64,000 nucleotides of DNA, taken from NCBI GenBank assembly GCA_902651635.1, contig CACRSC010000029.1, positions 139,022 through 203,021 on the forward strand. Reading direction: 5' to 3'. Shown one piece after another: positions 54,955 to 64,000 of this stretch (its first letter is position 1; each line of letters starts with the position of its first letter). This stretch comes from Mastigamoeba balamuthi (Eukaryota; Evosea; Mastigamoebida; Mastigamoebidae). The translations under genes were made by a program, and so were the position numbers. The notes beneath the pieces are model-generated. The model did not search any database, was not told the origin of the DNA, and was given only the letters and a program-made list of their open reading frames with translations.

Positions 54955-57027
54955 ATGACCCTTGCTCCCGGGGACGCAGCCGTGGAGGCGGCACTCGCCC
55001 GCCTGGCATCGGTTCGCCCGTGGCCCCTCTGCCATGCTCTGTTCCCTGCAATGCGGTCGGTCTGCTCACAAGTGGACTATCGCTCCCACCGTCTCTGCAG
55101 ATTGTCGAGCGGCAGACTCGCGAGGACCAGGAGTTCCTGCGCAGCGAGCTCCACTGCATCGAGGGCTGCGGTGGCCGTGCGGGATCTGCGTGCGGGCCGC
55201 GTGCCCCGCTGCGTTCCGACGGCCAGCAGGCCGCCGAAGAGGAAACTGATGACGAGGACGACACTGTGGTGGTGGCTGCACCACCGGGCGAGCAGCGTCA
55301 GCGGGAGGGCGAGGGCGAGGCCCCGGAGAGCGGCGCGTCCAGGCTCGACGTGGCGCTGGGGGCCGCCAACGCGGTCGTCTGCCTGTCGTCGTGCGCGTAC
55401 GTGTACTGCAACGCGGCCGCTGCCCTCTGGGCCCCGCTGCTCTCTGTGGTCCTCTACCTCCGCTGCAGGCCTCTCGCGCCCCTCCTCGGCCGCAAGCACA
55501 TCTGTGCGCGCTCTGCTCCTCCCTCGTCCCATGGAGCCTCCCCCTCCCCCCTCCCCGCTTGCCCGTGGCTGACAGCACTGCGCAGACGCAGTTCTGGTTC
55601 TTGGAGTGCTGGCGGGGGCGCTGATGGGCGTCGCCTTCAGCTCTGTGTTCTGGGCGAGTTCGCTCCACAGGGCTGAGTCGGCCAACGCAGCGTCCTCGGC
55701 GATCAGCTCCAGCGCCGTCGCCGCCGCCGCCGCTGCGGTGTCGGTGTCGGCACCCGCGAGCGGGGCCAACGCCAGCGGCGACGGGGGGCAGGACGAGGCC
55801 GACGGCGACGCGGTGCCGCTGAGCTGCCCTGCGGGGGCCATCGGGTACTGGGCCTGCAACTTCGTGCCCGCCGCCTACCCCGTCCTCGCCCTCTACGTCG
55901 CTGTCAGCAGCGCGCTGTGGTGGCGCGTCGTGCGGGCCCGGCGCTGCACGTGCTGCAGCTGGCAGCTCAACGCAGCCGCCGCCTCTGTCCGCAGGCTCTA
56001 CCGCATCGGGCACTCGGGGCTGGTGCCCGTGCGCTCGGTCGACGACAGCCCCGACGTCGAGATGCATATCAACCCCGACCTGCAGGGCCGCGCGGACCTG
56101 GCGCGGCGGCTGGGCCTGCGGCAGAGGCTCGTCTCGCTGGCCCTCGACCCCTCGGTCCCCGCGTGCTACACGCACCTCAGGGGCCTCGAGGCCTTCGTCG
56201 TCAAGGTGCCCCAGCGGGCCAGCACGGCCACGGTCGGCCTGTTCCTCGTGAAGCCCTGGCGGAGGCCCGGCCTCGGCGACGCCCCGCGCCGCCCTGTGCT
56301 CGTCGTCGTCGCGCGCGAGGTCTGCTCGCTGCTCGAGGGGCGGCTGTTCTCGGGAGCGCTCGAGGGCCCCGAGGACGTGCTGGCCCGCGCGCTGTACAGA
56401 GTGGTGTCGCTGTTCGAGTCGCAGCTGCGCATGCTCTCGCTGGGCATCAACGACACCGAGAGGAGCATGGTCAACTCGGTCAACAACAAGCTGCTGCTCC
56501 GCATCTTCGACAACGCCAAGAACGTGTCGGACCTCCACCTCGGCGCCCTCGGCAACGCCGGCGTCCTCGAGAAGGCCCAGCGCAGGTACGAGCTGCACCG
56601 CCGCGCAGAGGAAGACGCCAGCGCCGACGCCGACGTCGACGCCGAGGGCCGCGCGGAAGACGACGGGAGAAAGACCGGCGATCAGAGAGGGGCCCTCCGG
56701 CGGCTCGTCGAGGACATCGCCATGGAGAACGAGCAGTGCTGCAGCCTCGCGAGGGTCCTCGACGACACGTCGTCGGGGATGATGGACGCGCGCGCCTCGA
56801 TCGTCGCCAACAACCTCAGCGTCGTGATGGTCAACCTCAACTCGCTCTCGTTCGCGCTGGCCGTCCCGATGCTGGCGACGTCGCTGGGCGCCAGCTCCGT
56901 GCTCGACGGGTGGATCGGCCCCGACCCCGCCAGACGGGCCATCGCCTACAGCTGTGAGGGCGTCCTGCTCTTCGTGATCGCTGGCGGCCTCTTCTTCGGC
57001 ATCAAGAGGTACTGGAGGTGGTGGTGA
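54955..57027 (+). CDS. CorA-like divalent-cation transporter with N-terminal membrane module, copy 4
   Basis: Three exons (54955-55011, 55101-55503, 55586-57027) give 633 aa; an in-frame ATG at 54901 would add 18. Helices: AVVCLSSCAYVYCNAAAALW, AVLVLGVLAGALMGVAF and YPVLALYVAVSSALWW, with a long Ala/Gly/Asp insert (about residues 180-250) between the second and third. CorA-like blocks include RADLARRLGLRQRLVSLALD, FVVKVP and ATVGLFLVKP. A charged insert with a run of alternating Asp/Ala lies near 56600-56660. The pore region is GASSVLDGWIGPDPARRA, so both GMN and the GMSEF variant are lost. It lacks the last intron of copies 2 and 3. Head-to-head with copy 3, tail-to-tail with copy 5. Confidence 0.8.
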
Positions 57028-57102
57028 ACCGAAGGAAACCATTACAAACAACGCTTTTCATCGGGTATGCGAGTTCAGAAAGGCGGGTGCCCTTGTTTGC
57101 GC

Positions 57103-58800
57103 CTATCTGATCCACCACTTGAGTGTCATGCGGATCAGGACGAAGAGGGCGACTCCCACGAGGACGCAGCCGAGGAGGAAGACGCTGAAGCCGATGGCCT
57201 TGTCGAACTGGTTGTCGCCCAGCCAGTCGTTGAACTCGGACATGGCGCCCACGCTGGCGCAGAACGTGGGGATCGTCACGGCGATGACGGCGGCGTTCAT
57301 GTTCATCATCGTCGTGTTGAGGTTGTCGCCGACGACGCCGACGCGCGAGTCCATGAGCGCCATGATGTTCCCGTTGATGACGCCCGCGACCTCGCGGCTG
57401 CGCTCGATCTCCGCCGCGGCCTTGTCGAGCGCCGCCAGCTGGCGCAGCGACAGCCCCAGGGCCCCGCCGGCGTCGGCGAGCCTGCGCACGAGCCTGCCGT
57501 TGTCCTCGAGCGCGCCCGTGAGGCCCATGAGGCTCTTCTGTATGTGGAAGAGCTTCTCCATGTGGAGGTTGTCGGCGGCCTCGCTCAGCTCGTCCTCGGC
57601 GCCCCGCGAGCTGTTGTCCAGCAGCCGCACGAGCCCGTCGACGCGCGCCGTCGTCCTGCGCAGCAGCCGTACCGCGACGTCCCACGCGTCGCTCGCGCTG
57701 CCGAGGCCGCCCTCGAGCAGCGAGCGCTGGTCGAGCGTCACGACGGCCGCCCGCCCGCCATCGCTGCCGTCCCGCGCGATGAAGAGGCCGACGGTCTCCG
57801 TGCGGACGCGGAAGTTGTCGCCGACGGCGTAGGGCTGCGGCACTTTGAAGGCCACCTCGGCCACGCGGCCCCCCGAGCGCAGCGCGACGCCCGAGGCGCG
57901 CTCGGGGTCGAGCGCCGCGGTGACCGCGGCCTCGCTGACGCCGAACTGCGTGGCGACGCGCAGCCGCACGTCGTAGCCCGGGCAGTCGTAGACGCTGACC
58001 ACCGCGTCGTCGTCGACGCCCTCGCCCTCGGACACGGGCACCGCACGGCCACCGCGCAGAGCAAAGTGCAGGGGGGGGACCTCGGCCTCGGCTGCCCCTG
58101 CCCGCATCAGCTGCGCCTGGGCGGCCGCGCGGAGCGCCGTGCGCATCTTCCAGAGGGCGGCCGAGGTGACCGCGAGGTGGGCGAGGAAGAAGGGGTACGT
58201 GGCCGGCACGAAGACCGACGCCCAGTTGGCGTAGCCCGGGCCGTCCCAGAACACGGCCGTGAAGTCCAGCGCGGCCAGCAGCGCGGCCACGACGCCCAGC
58301 AGCAGCGCGGCGGTGTACAGGGGCCCCGGGACGAGGCCGCGGTAGAGGTGCCTGCGGCGGAGGACCGCGTGGGTCGACCAGGCGGCCACGAGGGCCAGCA
58401 GGGCGTTGGCGTAGGCGAACGACATCCCGGCGACGCTCAGGGCGCACGAGGCCACGAGCTCCGCCAGCAGGCGGCGCTCGGTGTCGCGGCGCAGCAGCTC
58501 GGGCGGCTGGCGGGCTGCCGCTCGTGCGCTGGCGATGCGCTGCTCGATGCGCCTCTGCGCCTCCTTGTTCATCGCCCGGCCCTCGTCGTCAGCCTCCTCA
58601 GCCTGCTGCTGCTGCTGCTGCGTGTGGTCGGGGAGGTCGCTGTGGTCGCTGAGGGTGGGAGCAGTGGCTGCTGGGAGGTGGCTGCAGGGCTCGGGGAGCA
58701 GGTCTGAGAGCAGGCGGGAGTGCAGGTCCTGCCAGCGCCTCTGGCAATTGATTGCGCTGCCCAGGACGCTGATCAGCTGCTCGCGTCGTCGGGCGCGGGC
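57103..58800 (-). CDS. CorA-like divalent-cation transporter, copy 5 (no intron seen; start unresolved)
   Basis: One uninterrupted frame ends at 57103 and includes every family block: LSVAGMSFAYANALLALVAA, TAALLLGVVAALLAALDF, YPFFLAHLAVTSAALW, TQFGVSEAAVTAALDPER, ETVGLFIARDG, DSRVGVVGDNLNT and GAMSEFNDWLGDNQFDKAIGF. The end is TLKWWIR. From the first Met that fits (58572) it is 489 aa, but similarity to the other copies (CQRRWQDLHSRLL) runs up to about 58790, so the true start lies upstream, perhaps in a short first exon as in copy 4. All introns at the positions used by copies 2-4 are absent. A Gln run (58603-58620) lies in the N-terminal part. Confidence 0.78.
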   Translation of the reverse strand, partial: ARARRREQLISVLGSAINCQRRWQDLHSRLLSDLLPEPCSHLPAATAPTLSDHSDLPDHTQQQQQQAEEADDEGRAMNKEAQRRIEQRIASARAAARQPPELLRRDTERRLLAELVASCALSVAGMSFAYANALLALVAAWSTHAVLRRRHLYRGLVPGPLYTAALLLGVVAALLAALDFTAVFWDGPGYANWASVFVPATYPFFLAHLAVTSAALWKMRTALRAAAQAQLMRAGAAEAEVPPLHFALRGGRAVPVSEGEGVDDDAVVSVYDCPGYDVRLRVATQFGVSEAAVTAALDPERASGVALRSGGRVAEVAFKVPQPYAVGDNFRVRTETVGLFIARDGSDGGRAAVVTLDQRSLLEGGLGSASDAWDVAVRLLRRTTARVDGLVRLLDNSSRGAEDELSEAADNLHMEKLFHIQKSLMGLTGALEDNGRLVRRLADAGGALGLSLRQLAALDKAAAEIERSREVAGVINGNIMALMDSRVGVVGDNLNTTMMNMNAAVIAVTIPTFCASVGAMSEFNDWLGDNQFDKAIGFSVFLLGCVLVGVALFVLIRMTLKWWIR

Positions 58801-59331
58801 GCGGGTGCGGGCGTGAGGTGCCGGGATCGAAGCGCGAGGGAGGCGAGGGCCCGCACATGGTTTTCTGCAGAGGACATTTGGTGGGGAGAGCACCGGGCAT
58901 GTGCGGAAAACCTCCTCACAGCAGATACGGGGGGGATCTGATCTGTTAGGGAAAAATACCGCAGATTTGTTCTGGAAAATCTTCACACAAGAATGATAGC
59001 ACTGGAGAGACACGGATCCAAGAGTTTCGGTCATTTGGAGGAACAACATTGAGGACACAAGAGACGGGGCGCTGCCAGGTGGTAAACTCGTCTTTCTGAG
59101 TCTCTCACCTCGCATTGACTTGGTGAACCCAGAGAGGTCTGTTGCGTTGCGTTTGCGTCTTTGGTGTTCAATTACTGGGGGACCTTGGAGCAATGCCTGC
59201 TGGCGCAATTAGACTGGAGCACCGGCCGCAGGTTCATAATTGAATTCCATTTCGGGTTTGCTGGCAGACAGACGCTCTGCGGCGAGCTTCGGAAGCCGGG
59301 CAAGATCCGTAGGAGGAGGGCCATGGCCCGG
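58801..59331. other. Spacer upstream of CorA-like copy 5
   Basis: May hold a short first coding exon and the promoter of copy 5, plus the 3' flank of CPSF2. Nothing further supported. Confidence 0.35.
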
Positions 59332-61911
59332 TCAGACGATGCAGTACTGCGCGTGGAGCAGGTCGCGGACCTTGTAGTAGTCGTCCGAGACGACGCCGTC
59401 GATGACGACCTCGCTGACGCCGCCGACGTCGCCCTTGCGGATGGTGATGGCGCCGCCGTTGAGCGTGAGGATGCCCTGCTCGAGGCGCATGTCCGTCACG
59501 CCGGCCTTGGAGAGCACCAGCGCGAACTCGTTGAGCTTCACGTCGCCGACGAACACGCACTCGCGCGCGGGGTCCGCGAGCTCGGCGTCGGCGGCGCGCA
59601 GGAGCGCGGGGCGGCCGTCCTCGGTCGTCTCGAGCGTCCCCGAGACGTACGCGAGCTCGTAGTGGCCCGTCTTGGCGAACCGCGTCGCGGCCATCGTCTC
59701 CTCCGAGAGCAGCGCGCGGAACGTCGCGGCCTCGATCGACACCTCGACCGTCTCCTCGAGCGCCGGCGCGTGCACGCCCTTGCAGACGCCCGCGAGGTTG
59801 GCGCCGCACCACTGCGCGAGGTGCTCCGAGGCCGCGCGCGTGCCGCCGACGAGGATGAGCCGCCGCGGGGCCACGTTCATCAGGATCCGCTTGACGCTCG
59901 TGCCGTCCGAGAGGCCCTCAAAGTCCACGTACCGTATCGCGCAGGCGACGGGCACCTGCCTGCTGGCCGGCTCCCACCGGAACCGCTTCTTCTGCTCCTC
60001 GCGCTCGGCCTCGAGCTTGGCCGCCTGCGCGTGCTGCGTGATGACCAGCTGCTTCTCCTCCGCTGCTGCTGCCGCCGCCGCTGCCGCCGCCGCTGCCGCC
60101 GCCGCAGCGCTGCCGGGGCCCCTGGGCTGCTGCTGCTGCGCCTGCGCCTGCGCCTGCGGCTGCTGCGGGGCGGTCACGTCGCCCTCGAGGAGGTACCTGT
60201 CCGTGTCGACGACCTCGCCGTAGGCGTCGTAGGCGGCCTGCCGCTCGGCGTAGGGGAAGACCGGGTGCTTGAAGCCCATGCGCGCAAAGTCGGCGGGCAG
60301 CGCGTCAAACGACTTCTCGAACGGGTCGCCCAGGGCCGTCGGGGCCCCCGCGTGCTCCGGGGCCGCGGCAGGGGTGGCGGGCGCCTCGTCGGCCTGCTGG
60401 GCGGCCTGCGCCTGCTCGGCGGCGGCCTCGTCGGCGATGGGGGCCGCGGGGTCGTACTCGTCGCCGGCCGAGGCGAAGCCCTCGGGCTCGTCGTCGTAGC
60501 GGACCTCTGGGCGCACCTCGCCGGGCTGCAGCTCGACCTGGCGCCACGCCTGCAGGTCGACGACGCGCGGGGGCGTCGGCAGCGACTCGATGAGCGTCCG
60601 CGAGAGCGTGCCGCGCAGGCCGCGGTCCGTGAAGAGCACGAGGTTGCTGGGCGAGGGCGCCCAGGCCGCGAAGAGGTCGAGCGCGAACGAGGGCGTCAGC
60701 GACGGCTCGCTGGCGAGGACGCAGAGCGGGCGAGGGAGCTTCTCGAGCTCCTCGAGGTTGTGCACGAGCGCCACGTAGCGGAACGAGAACGGGCTCTCGC
60801 GGGCCGTGTCGAGCGACTTGGAGATGGCGTCGCTCATCCACTCGACGAGCGACTTGCTGAACTCGATCGTGTCGTACGCGAGGTTCGACAGCAGCGCCAC
60901 GCCGTAGCCGCCCAGCTTGTTGAACGCCCAGTACTGCTCCAGCGACAGCGCCAGCTCCAGCGCCCTCCCGCTCGTGTCCACCGGCATCAGCACGTTGCCC
61001 CCGGACCGCAGCGTCCCCATGATGCTCTCTGCGAACGCCAGAGTTTCGGGGGTTCGCAATCAGAGATCCGAATTCAATTGATTTTTCGCTTCTCTCCCTC
61101 CCCCCGAGCGCACCGAAGAGCTCTGTGGCGCACTGCTTGCGGTTGACCTGGACGAGGGCGTTGTAGGTGTCGGTGATGAGGAGGGCGGGCTTGCGGATGG
61201 TCTCGAGGACGGTGCGGTTGAGGTGGCGCTCCTTGGTGTGGTTGTACGAGACGGCGTAGACGATCTCCTCGGTCTCCTTGGCGATGCGCCAGACGGTGCC
61301 CCCCACCATGTGCCCTGCGCCGTACGCCGTGATCTCCACGCCCCGGCAGCGCTCGCCGGGCAGCTGCACGTGCTGCAGGTACCGCACGTGCGTCACCTTG
61401 TCGAACGTGCTGTCGATGTCGTCGAGCGAGAACATCCCGAACGGCTGCCTGGCGCAGCAAAGATTAGCGCCCCTGGCGGGACTCGAACCCACGACCACGG
61501 AAGGAAGAAAGACATGGCGGCAGGGGGAATTGAACCCGCGACCATGTGCCGACGCTATGGCGTGTATGTGGAATGGAGGGGTCCTCACCTCTGGCTGAGC
61601 GAGCAGTAGGCGTCGTACATGAACATCTGGCCGAGCTGGTGCACGGGCGTCGTGGCGAAGATCTTGGCGGTCATGCCGAGCCTGCGGACGGCGTAGGGCA
61701 GGGCGCCGAGGTGCGGCACGTCGGGGTGCGAGAGCAGCACCGCGTCGACGTCGTGGGCCACGCGCGCCAGCGGCGCCACCTGCTCGGGGTCGAACGCGTA
61801 CGACCACCCGCAGTCCAGCAGGATGCGGCAGTCGTCGATGGCCAGCAGGAAGCACAGCGGGTCCTCGTCCTGCGCGCCGCACAGCGGTGTGAACCGTATC
61901 GACGTCGCCAT
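59332..61911 (-). CDS. CPSF2: Cleavage and polyadenylation specificity factor subunit 2 (CPSF100)
   Basis: Three exons (61911-61589, 61448-61114, 61028-59332) give 784 aa, nearly the human length. The metallo-beta-lactamase part has CRILLDCGWSYAF and LLSHPDVPHLGALPYA, where the catalytic HxHxDH of CPSF73 is replaced as in all CPSF100 proteins, so it is a non-catalytic partner. GQMFMYDAY, GAGHMVGGTVWRI and ITDTYNAL follow, then the beta-CASP part (GGNVLMPVDTSGRALELA, DTIEFSKSLVEWMSD, PSPSNLVLF). A variable linker has a run of about 14 Ala (60061-60108) and a Gln-rich stretch. The C-terminal domain ends DDYYKVRDLLHAQYCIV, as in other species. Works in nuclear pre-mRNA 3' processing with CPSF73 and symplekin. 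Confidence 0.97.
61468..61493 (-). other. tRNA 3'-half-like fragment in CPSF2 intron 1
   Basis: On the minus strand GTGGG-TTCGAGT-CCCGC forms a T arm, followed by CAGGGGC like an acceptor 3' strand. No matching 5' half or anticodon arm lies beside it. Confidence 0.55.
61515..61540 (-). other. Second tRNA 3'-half-like fragment in CPSF2 intron 1
   Basis: On the minus strand GCGGG-TTCAATT-CCCCC forms a T arm with one mismatch, followed by TGCCGCC and A in the discriminator position. The 5' strand GGCGGCA is not present in the intron. It lies about 20 nt from the other fragment, in the same orientation. Confidence 0.55.
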
Positions 61912-62467
61912 TCACTGGGCGCTGCGCGCGCGCGCACGCGGGGTATTCGCGGGATTTGACGGGATGAAGTGAATCTCCGCTGGATAAATATCTCCCTGAT
62001 TCTCTGGGGAGATTGCGGTTGGTGTGCTGGTTCCAATCAAATGTTCCGTCCGGAACTCATCAGCGCCTGCTCAGGCATGGGATAATGTAGTGCTTTCTCG
62101 CAGACTGATCGGCATGTTGAAGAGGCTTCCCGCCAAAACAAAGTACAAAAATATTTTTTCGGTGGGAAGAAATCAAATGGTGGATTTCTGAACGCAGATA
62201 CGCTCGCGGAATACGGGTTCTGCTTTGCCCGTTGTGCGACCGAGCTACCACGCAGCATGATTCGAATAAGCCGCGCGACCGGCAGAGCGAATGGCAAGAC
62301 CCGCTCCAGCCGTTTTCTCTGTGATCGAGCTATGCAGCGAAAAGCATGTATGTTCCGTTTCTGTGTTTTGATGCGTTCGGGGGACGTATGTAGGAAGCCT
62401 CGCCCGTGTATTCACATGAGATAGCGCGCGCGCGAATGGGTCGGTGGGGGGGGGGGGGACGCTGGGC
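61912..62467. other. Spacer upstream of CPSF2
   Basis: Includes an AT-rich GATAAATATC near 61983, about 70 nt upstream of the CPSF2 start, and a run of 13 G at 62445-62458. No gene seen. Confidence 0.45.
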
Positions 62468-62971
62468 TCAGAACTCGAACTCCTCGCGGGGGTAGAGGGC
62501 TCTGGCCGTGCAGGGGCTGAGGTACGTCCGCTGCAGCCACTCGTAGGGCGTCAGCCCCTCCCTCAGCCGCTCCCGCTCGTCTTCGCTGTCACTGTCGCTG
62601 CAGCAGGCCCGTCTGTCGATCCAGTCCTGCATGGCCGAGGCCTCGGCGACCAGCTTGACCGTCGGGGCGTACTTGCCCCTGCGGCCGTCCTCGGTCTTGG
62701 CGGCGCAGACGCCCCGCGAGCCGTCGTCCTCGACGAACGAGGCCCACATCGAGAACGCGACCCGCTTGTGCAGCAGCCGCCCTAGCAGCGACGACGGCTT
62801 CGTCGGCTGCGGGGCGCGAGGGTCCCGGGAGCGGCGGCTGGGCGACGGGGAACGCAGCGAGCCCGAGGGGCGTGGGCTGGGAGCGGGATAGGCGGGGGCC
62901 CTGGGATCCGGGGAGGCGATCCGCGGCAGGGCTGGGCTCGAGGCACGAGCGGCACAGACGCAGCACCCCAT
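62468..62971 (-). CDS. Small protein with N-terminal MGCC acylation-type signal
   Basis: 167 aa from MGCCVCAARA at 62971. Gly-2 followed by Cys-3 and Cys-4 is the classic context for N-myristoylation plus palmitoylation, so membrane anchoring is likely if this start is used. A Pro/Ser/Arg-rich linker follows (about residues 20-65), then a conserved-looking block: LLGRLLHKRVAFSMWASFVE, GKYAPTVKLVAEASAMQDWI, an acidic CCSDSDSEDERE stretch and TPYEWLQRTYLSP. The frame stays open upstream to about 63950, so the start is uncertain. The overlapping frame starting MGCSFRECATVVALLG near 63070 looks coding too and could be a first exon. I recognise no family. Confidence 0.5.
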   Translation of the reverse strand: MGCCVCAARASSPALPRIASPDPRAPAYPAPSPRPSGSLRSPSPSRRSRDPRAPQPTKPSSLLGRLLHKRVAFSMWASFVEDDGSRGVCAAKTEDGRRGKYAPTVKLVAEASAMQDWIDRRACCSDSDSEDERERLREGLTPYEWLQRTYLSPCTARALYPREEFEF

Positions 62972-63884
62972 CGTGGTCGGCGCACTTGCCGCTGGGGACG
63001 AAAACAAGGGACTGCAGGGCAGATCCGAGCAGGGCGACCACTGTCGCACATTCCCTGAAAGAGCAGCCCATGAGCGAAGCTGAATCCGCCATTCCGGGGC
63101 GGCGGAGGAAGCGTCCATGGTCCCGCACGCTGCGCGCCCCCGAGCGGGCCCCCGAAGCGGAGCGGCGTGCTGGCAGCGGCCAGCGGGCGCGGGGTGGGCA
63201 GAGGTGGCCGCCAGGGGCGGGGGAGCAGGGTCGACGGAATACGCGAAACCGTTCGTGGAGTGGGGCTGAAAAACTAGGGTGAGGTTCTCTCCATCAGGAT
63301 GCTTCTGTAGAAGCTCGAGAGGGAGCCTTCTCGGTGTGGCTATTTTCTCGCTGGGGCTTCGCCTTCCCTCTTGGATCTGTTGGGCTCTCGGGCTCGGCGG
63401 GTGTTCTGGCTCGTAGTCATTAATAGCGCGTTCTGCTCTCTGGAAACACTCTGTCTCGCCCGCCCCCCGCCGCACGGAGCGCAGGGCGGACGGTGCGCTC
63501 TGGCCCTGCGTGGACCACGCGCGTGTCACACGCCCCCGCCCCTCCCCCTCGCCTGGCCTGGATTCCCTCATGTGACGTTCTGCACTGCCAACAGCGCTGC
63601 TGGGCGATTGTGCAGTCCGCATGCATAGAAGTGAACATGTATCGGAACTACCCTGAGCGACCGTATCCGGGGCGGGGGGCCAACGCAGCGTCACAATGCT
63701 GGACTCCCCGACAGGATTTTGGCGAATCTTCTCGGCTGATCCGCACCCCAACGTCGTTATGCAACGCGTGTCGTTTTTCCCCGAATCGCTCGTCGCTCTC
63801 GCGCTCTTGTGCTGCTGCTGCTGCTGGGCCAGCACCCGCGTCGCCGTCGTGGGCGGGGGCATCGGAGGCAGGTCCGCACCCCAC

Positions 63885-63917
<33 letters not shown>

Positions 63918-64000
63918 CTCACGGACAACGGGCCAGCGTCATCTGACGTCACTACCGCAGTTACGTGGCGTACGAGCTGGCGAGGCGGAGCGGCGGTGAC
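62972..64000. other. Right end of window, no gene supported
   Basis: GC-rich sequence with overlapping open frames. May include an upstream exon of the MGCC gene (63070-62990) and its promoter. Carries a (GA)n microsatellite at 63883-63912 and a TGACGTCA at about 63944-63951. Confidence 0.4.
63883..63912. repeat. (GA)n microsatellite
   Basis: About 14 GA units preceded by CCCCAC, similar in length and 5' edge (CCACAGAGAG) to the run at 26157. Confidence 0.9.

Noticed and set aside
55066-57051. 661-codon minus-strand frame opposite CorA-like copy 4
   Set aside because: Shadow of the plus-strand gene; the plus-strand protein matches the paralogous family block by block.
59161-61146. 661-codon plus-strand frame opposite CPSF2
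   Set aside because: Antisense shadow of a conserved gene, rich in Arg, Leu and Gly without domain pattern.
61449-61588. Complete tRNA genes in the CPSF2 intron
   Set aside because: Only T arms and 3' acceptor strands are present; no 5' acceptor strand, D arm or anticodon arm pairs with them.
61278-61598. Plus-strand frame with LAGLEPTTTEG and GELNPRP peptides
   Set aside because: These are translations of antisense tRNA T arms, not protein.
1-64000. CRISPR arrays, bacterial operons, ribosomal RNA genes
   Set aside because: No regularly spaced repeats or rRNA-like sequence; genes contain spliceosomal introns.

Overview
This is a GC-rich, gene-dense nuclear window from a unicellular eukaryote. 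Host genes are split by short GT-AG introns (about 47-140 nt) and show GT8, CPSF2, CorA-like, AEC-transporter, TRAF-type and RhoGEF-SH2 products. TRAF-like RING/MATH proteins, a serine-rich SH2 protein with a pre-SH2 linker and a possible CudA-like factor together recall Amoebozoa (for example an archamoeba or Acanthamoeba relative). That placement is an inference, not a proof.

Layout. (1) 189-19093: seven tandem minus-strand copies of a secreted alpha/beta-hydrolase-like family, each about 2 kb with six exons. (2) 19496-26960: a RING/TRAF-finger/MATH protein, a tRNA-Ile with anticodon GAT, a small possible transcription factor and a RhoGEF-PH-SH2 signalling protein. (3) 27281-46137: five copies of an auxin-efflux-carrier (AEC/PIN-like) transporter, interrupted by a 9.6-kb AT-richer island (28733-38378) with two decayed pogo/jerky-like DNA transposons, several repeats and a large inverted repeat. 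(4) 46705-47796: a GT8 glycosyltransferase with a signal anchor. (5) 48774-58800: five CorA-like transporter genes in strictly alternating orientation, with an added N-terminal membrane module and a changed GMN signature. (6) 59332-61911: CPSF2/CPSF100, whose first intron holds two tRNA 3'-half-like pieces. (7) 62468-62971: a small protein with an N-terminal MGCC acylation-type signal.

The window is dominated by lineage-specific local gene amplification: 17 of about 23 protein genes belong to three clustered families (7 + 5 + 5). The hydrolases are probably secreted or endolysosomal; the AEC and CorA-like families are membrane transporters. Exon structures for hydrolase copy 2, the TRAF protein, the possible transcription factor, the RhoGEF-SH2 protein, AEC copy 4, the GT8, CorA-like copies 1-4 and CPSF2 were resolved by hand and all keep frame.
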